In this document: piece after piece, positions 61,616-64,000 of the stretch
Layout of the letters: each line of letters begins with the position of its first letter
Position numbering within the stretch: position 1 is the first letter of the stretch
Assembly (NCBI RefSeq): GCF_003044565.1
Contig: NZ_POXG01000003.1
Coordinates: forward strand, 186,001 to 250,000
DNA: 64,000 nucleotides
Direction: 5' to 3'
Source of the DNA: Neisseria sicca
Lineage (GTDB): Bacteria > Pseudomonadota > Gammaproteobacteria > Burkholderiales > Neisseriaceae
The notes under the pieces: model-generated
Database searches by the model: none
Told to the model about the DNA's origin: nothing
Seen by the model: the letters and a program-made list of their open reading frames with translations, nothing else
Position numbers and translations under genes: made by a program

Positions 61616-61746
61616 TACGCAACTTTATTATTTTTAATAACCTTGATTACTTTCTAAGGCAGATGGGAATATTCAGGCGATATGGTTAAAAAAGCTTATT
61701 TGCTATATTGAATGGTTAATTAAAGGTAGAGGATTTGGGTGCTGGC

Positions 61747-62037
61747 ATGAGTTATCAGGAAAAAGTTTGGAGAGATGCTTTTAAATCTAATTATTTATTT
61801 GAATTAGATGGAAGTTTGTTATTGGTAATGGCTGCGGCTAAAGAAGAATTTGATCGTTATTTGCAGAATCAATGGGATTTGAGGAACTATACCATTTGGT
61901 TCAATATTTCCGAGAATAAAGAATTTGCCTGTATCAGTTTCCTGCCTAATCAAGGAGAAGATAAGCATGGTCGGGGTTATGACCTTTATTACCGATTGGA
62001 AAACACAGAATTATTGGAAGTCGTAGAGATGCGTTAA
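61747..62037 (+). CDS. Unidentified small protein, paralogue 2 of a tandem pair
   Basis: 96 residues from MSYQEKVWRDAFKSNY (ATG 61747; an in-frame TTG at 61735 is less likely). It aligns along its whole length with the preceding gene: WRDAF, DG..LL..AAAK.EFD.Y, WDL.NY.IW..ISEN.EF..ISF.P, HGRGY..YYRLE.TELLEVV.MR. About half of the residues are identical by eye. Same strand, 131 bases apart, both AT-rich: a recent duplication followed by divergence. Confidence 0.6.
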   Translation: MSYQEKVWRDAFKSNYLFELDGSLLLVMAAAKEEFDRYLQNQWDLRNYTIWFNISENKEFACISFLPNQGEDKHGRGYDLYYRLENTELLEVVEMR

Positions 62038-62089
62038 TACGAAGCCGATAGACACATTTTTTCAAACCTTTCCTTACTCAGATAAAAAC

Positions 62090-62860
62090 ATGAAAACCAT
62101 CACAGAAACCCTAAACCTTGCCCCGCAAGGCAAAAATTTCCTGACTGCCGATTGGCCTGCACCCGCCAACGTGAAAACCCTGATTACCACCCGCAACGGC
62201 GGCGTGAGCCAAGGCGTGTATCAAAGTTTGAACCTCGGTTCGCATGTCGGCGATGATCCTGATGCCGTGCGCCGCAACCGTGAAATTGTGCAGGAACAGG
62301 TCGGGCTGCCCGTCGCCTACCTCAATCAAATCCACAGCACCATCGTCGTCAACGCTGCCGACGCATTGGGCAACACGCCCGACGCAGACGCTTCGGTGGA
62401 CAACACGGGCAAAGCCGCCTGCGCCGCGATGACTGCCGACTGCCTGCCTGTCTTGTTCTGCGATAAAGCCGGTACGGTCGTCGCTGCCGCACACGCCGGC
62501 TGGCGCGGTTTGGCGGGCGGCGTATTGCAAAACACCATTGCCGCGATGAATGTTGCGCCCGTCGAAATCATGGCATATCTCGGTCCGGCTATCGGCGCAG
62601 ACGCGTTCGAAGTCGGACAAGACGTGTTCGACGCATTTTGTGCGCCCATGCCCGAAGCGGCGGACGCATTCGAAGACATCGGCGGCGGTAAATATCTTGC
62701 CGACATCTACGCGCTGGCGCGTTTGGTTCTGCGCTGCGAAGGTGTGGACATGATTTACGGCGGTACACACTGCACCGTCTTGGAACGCGACACTTTCTTC
62801 TCTTACCGCCGCGACGGACAAACCGGCCGTATGGTCAGCCTGATTTGGTTGGCGGAATAA
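62090..62860 (+). CDS. pgeF: Purine nucleoside phosphorylase / laccase-domain protein PgeF (YfiH)
   Basis: 256 residues. The DUF152 core is clear: TTRNGGVSQGVYQSLNLGSHVGDDP, LNQIHST, ADCLPVLFCDKAGTVVAAAHAGWRGLAGGVLQNTI and YLGPAIGADAFEVGQDV, with metal-binding His and Cys in the ADCLPV and HAGWRG motifs and GGTHCTVLERDTFFSYRRDGQTGRM at the end. YfiH-type enzymes act on adenosine/inosine and correct peptidoglycan precursor errors in E. coli. It often neighbours rluD and bamD, as here. Confidence 0.93.
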   Translation: MKTITETLNLAPQGKNFLTADWPAPANVKTLITTRNGGVSQGVYQSLNLGSHVGDDPDAVRRNREIVQEQVGLPVAYLNQIHSTIVVNAADALGNTPDADASVDNTGKAACAAMTADCLPVLFCDKAGTVVAAAHAGWRGLAGGVLQNTIAAMNVAPVEIMAYLGPAIGADAFEVGQDVFDAFCAPMPEAADAFEDIGGGKYLADIYALARLVLRCEGVDMIYGGTHCTVLERDTFFSYRRDGQTGRMVSLIWLAE

Positions 62861-62932
62861 TGCGCGGTAAGCCGTGTATCCGATATTTGACTGAAAAAAG
62901 TCGTTGTTAAGCGTATCGGTTCCAATATCGTT

Positions 62933-62990
62933 AAGGTCGTCTGAAAATATCGGTTTCCTCAATTTCAGGAACGGTTTTCAGACGACCTTT
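62933..62990 (+). terminator. Inverted DUS pair after pgeF
   Basis: AAGGTCGTCTGAAAA and TTTTCAGACGACCTT enclose about 28 bases that can extend the stem through CGG/CCG; T-rich tail. Confidence 0.7.
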
Positions 62991-63245
62991 TCGTATAGAT
63001 GGGTTAAATTCGGTAGGACAGGGCTGCGCTTGCCTGATTCCGTACCCAAGCCGTTTTGTTTTACTATACAATCATATTGCTGCCGACTGCTTGTTTGCTG
63101 CGGTCTGCATCGGCATACGGATAGCGCGGACGCCGTTTGCGTTTTGGAAAATGCGGCAAGATGTTTATTTGCCCGTGTTTTTTAAACCGGCTGAAGCCCG
63201 TATCAGTTTGCCCTAGGTCGTCTGAAATTCCGAAAAAGAAAATTC
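62991..63245. other. Gap before the last gene
   Basis: No gene recognised; an unpaired DUS (63214-63226) lies just before the next start. Confidence 0.4.
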
Positions 63246-64000
63246 ATGTCAAACACCCCATTCTTTAAAACCGACTGCCCAAGCTGCGGCGCACCCGTCG
63301 AAGCGCATTCCGCCTCAGCCGTGACGCTGGTGTGCGGCTACTGCAATAGTATGCTGGTGCGGCAGGATGACAGTATCGTCGATTCCGGACGCGATTCCGC
63401 ATTGCTGGAAGATTTCAGCCCGCTTCAAATCGGTACGACGGGTACATTTGTTACCCGCCCCTTTACTTTGGTCGGACGGCTTCAGGTGCAATACGACGAC
63501 GGCGTGTGGAACGAGTGGTACGCGCTGTTTGACGACGGGCAAACCGGTTGGCTGTCTGAATCCGGCGACCTGTATTCCATGACGCGCTTGGTTGAATCGC
63601 CTGAAGTTGTGCCGGAGTTTCACGATGTCGTGCCGGGCGGTTGCAATTTCAATTTCCAAAATAAAAACTTTGTTCCGTCGGATAAACGTGAAATCAGCCT
63701 CAGAAAATCGGCGGCGCAGGGCGAATTGCCGTTTAAGCTGACTGAAGACACGACAAGTAAAGTCATAGACTGGCGACACGCCGGCCTTTTCCTGACGATA
63801 GATTACGGCGATGATCCTCCCGAAATCTATTACGGCAGTATGGTCGGCCTAAATGAACTGAAACTGCAGAATACCCGTACCGACGACCAAATCCGTGAAA
63901 CCGCAGGTCGTCTGAAAGGCAGCCATCATTCGGAAAATTGTCCGAATTGCGGATCATCCGTCCATTGGTTGAGCGGTGTCACCGATTTTCTGATTTGCCC
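63246..64000 (+). CDS. DUF4178-like zinc-ribbon protein, 5' part
   Basis: Open from the ATG at 63246 to the right edge, 251 codons visible. It starts with a zinc ribbon (DCPSCGAPVEAHSASAVTLVCGYCNSMLV) and continues with SPLQIGTTGTFVTRPFTLVGRLQVQYDDGVWNEWYALFDDGQTGWLSE, the pattern of DUF4178. A second zinc ribbon begins near the edge (NCPNCGSSVHWLSGVTDFLICP). In other bacteria DUF4178 genes sit beside AIM24-like, PspA-like or spermidine-synthase-like genes; what follows here is not visible. An internal DUS encodes GRLKG. Confidence 0.8.
   Translation, partial: MSNTPFFKTDCPSCGAPVEAHSASAVTLVCGYCNSMLVRQDDSIVDSGRDSALLEDFSPLQIGTTGTFVTRPFTLVGRLQVQYDDGVWNEWYALFDDGQTGWLSESGDLYSMTRLVESPEVVPEFHDVVPGGCNFNFQNKNFVPSDKREISLRKSAAQGELPFKLTEDTTSKVIDWRHAGLFLTIDYGDDPPEIYYGSMVGLNELKLQNTRTDDQIRETAGRLKGSHHSENCPNCGSSVHWLSGVTDFLIC

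Noticed and set aside
1..64000. CRISPR array, insertion sequence transposase or complete restriction-modification/abortive-infection system
   Set aside because: I saw no regularly spaced repeats, no transposase-like protein and no recognisable methylase or restriction subunit; the repeats present are DUS, Correia elements and small palindromes.

Overview
The window is chromosomal DNA of a Neisseria species. The evidence is the very dense DNA uptake sequence (DUS) AGGTCGTCTGAA, five Correia repeat elements (CREE), the succinate-dehydrogenase-to-sucCD TCA cluster, and Neisseria-type hpuAB, Slam, zur and sodC genes. AGGTCGTCTGAA is the dialect I associate with the N. mucosa/sicca/macacae group rather than with meningococcus or gonococcus (ATGCCGTCTGAA), so a commensal of that group is my best guess. 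The species is not proven. Most genes are ordinary GC-rich core genes. AT-richer islands stand out at 10.6-11.4 kb, 26.4-27.3 kb, 32.4-33.9 kb, 58.2-58.5 kb and 61.2-62.0 kb.

Layout. 0-5 kb: 3' part of rpoD, a repeat-filled gap, truB and rbfA, an internally shortened Gfo/Idh/MocA oxidoreductase, upp. 5-10.5 kb: DUF2322-like protein, a secreted DUF4198 protein behind a good Zur box, rluE, tRNA-Ser(GCT), cytochrome c' lipoprotein, an SDR dehydrogenase, then zur overlapping a COG0523 zinc GTPase. 10.6-17.7 kb: a phospholipase-D-fold protein, peptide ABC transporter genes yejB, yejE and yejF interrupted by a small gene and an acyl-CoA ligase, then trxA. 17.9-27.6 kb: RNA m5C methyltransferase, DUF1853, a DUF1775 copper-type protein, a giant DUF2339 membrane protein, an orphan outer-membrane efflux channel, an immunity-like gene, tRNA-Asn(GTT). 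27.7-33.3 kb: small lipoproteins, dapF, cysK, DUF1232, and sodC with Haemophilus uptake sequences in its terminator.

33.8-48.0 kb is a nearly complete oxidative TCA module on one strand: sdhCDAB, sdhE, gltA, sucA, sucB, lpdA, sucC, sucD, with a small lipoprotein and a small membrane protein embedded. 48.1-58.1 kb is an iron-acquisition region: a siderophore-type TonB receptor behind a Fur-like site, a DUF883/holin-like/YqjK-like membrane operon, then a Slam translocon divergent from hpuA-hpuB behind another Fur-like site. 58.2-64 kb holds a small EF-Tu-domain-III-like protein, bamD and rluD whose divergent start codons overlap, three unidentified small proteins (two of them tandem paralogues), pgeF, and the start of a DUF4178-like gene cut by the window edge.

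Many transcription units end in inverted DUS pairs that form hairpins, so DUS double as terminators. Some DUS lie inside genes and encode EGRLK (forward) or FSDDL (reverse), and in one gene a DUS supplies the stop codon. I did not find a CRISPR array, prophage, insertion sequence or complete defence system. The least explained pieces are the PLD-fold/winged-helix protein, the tandem paralogues at 61.3-62.0 kb, a candidate miniature element at 1431-1537, and a structured leader before sucA.
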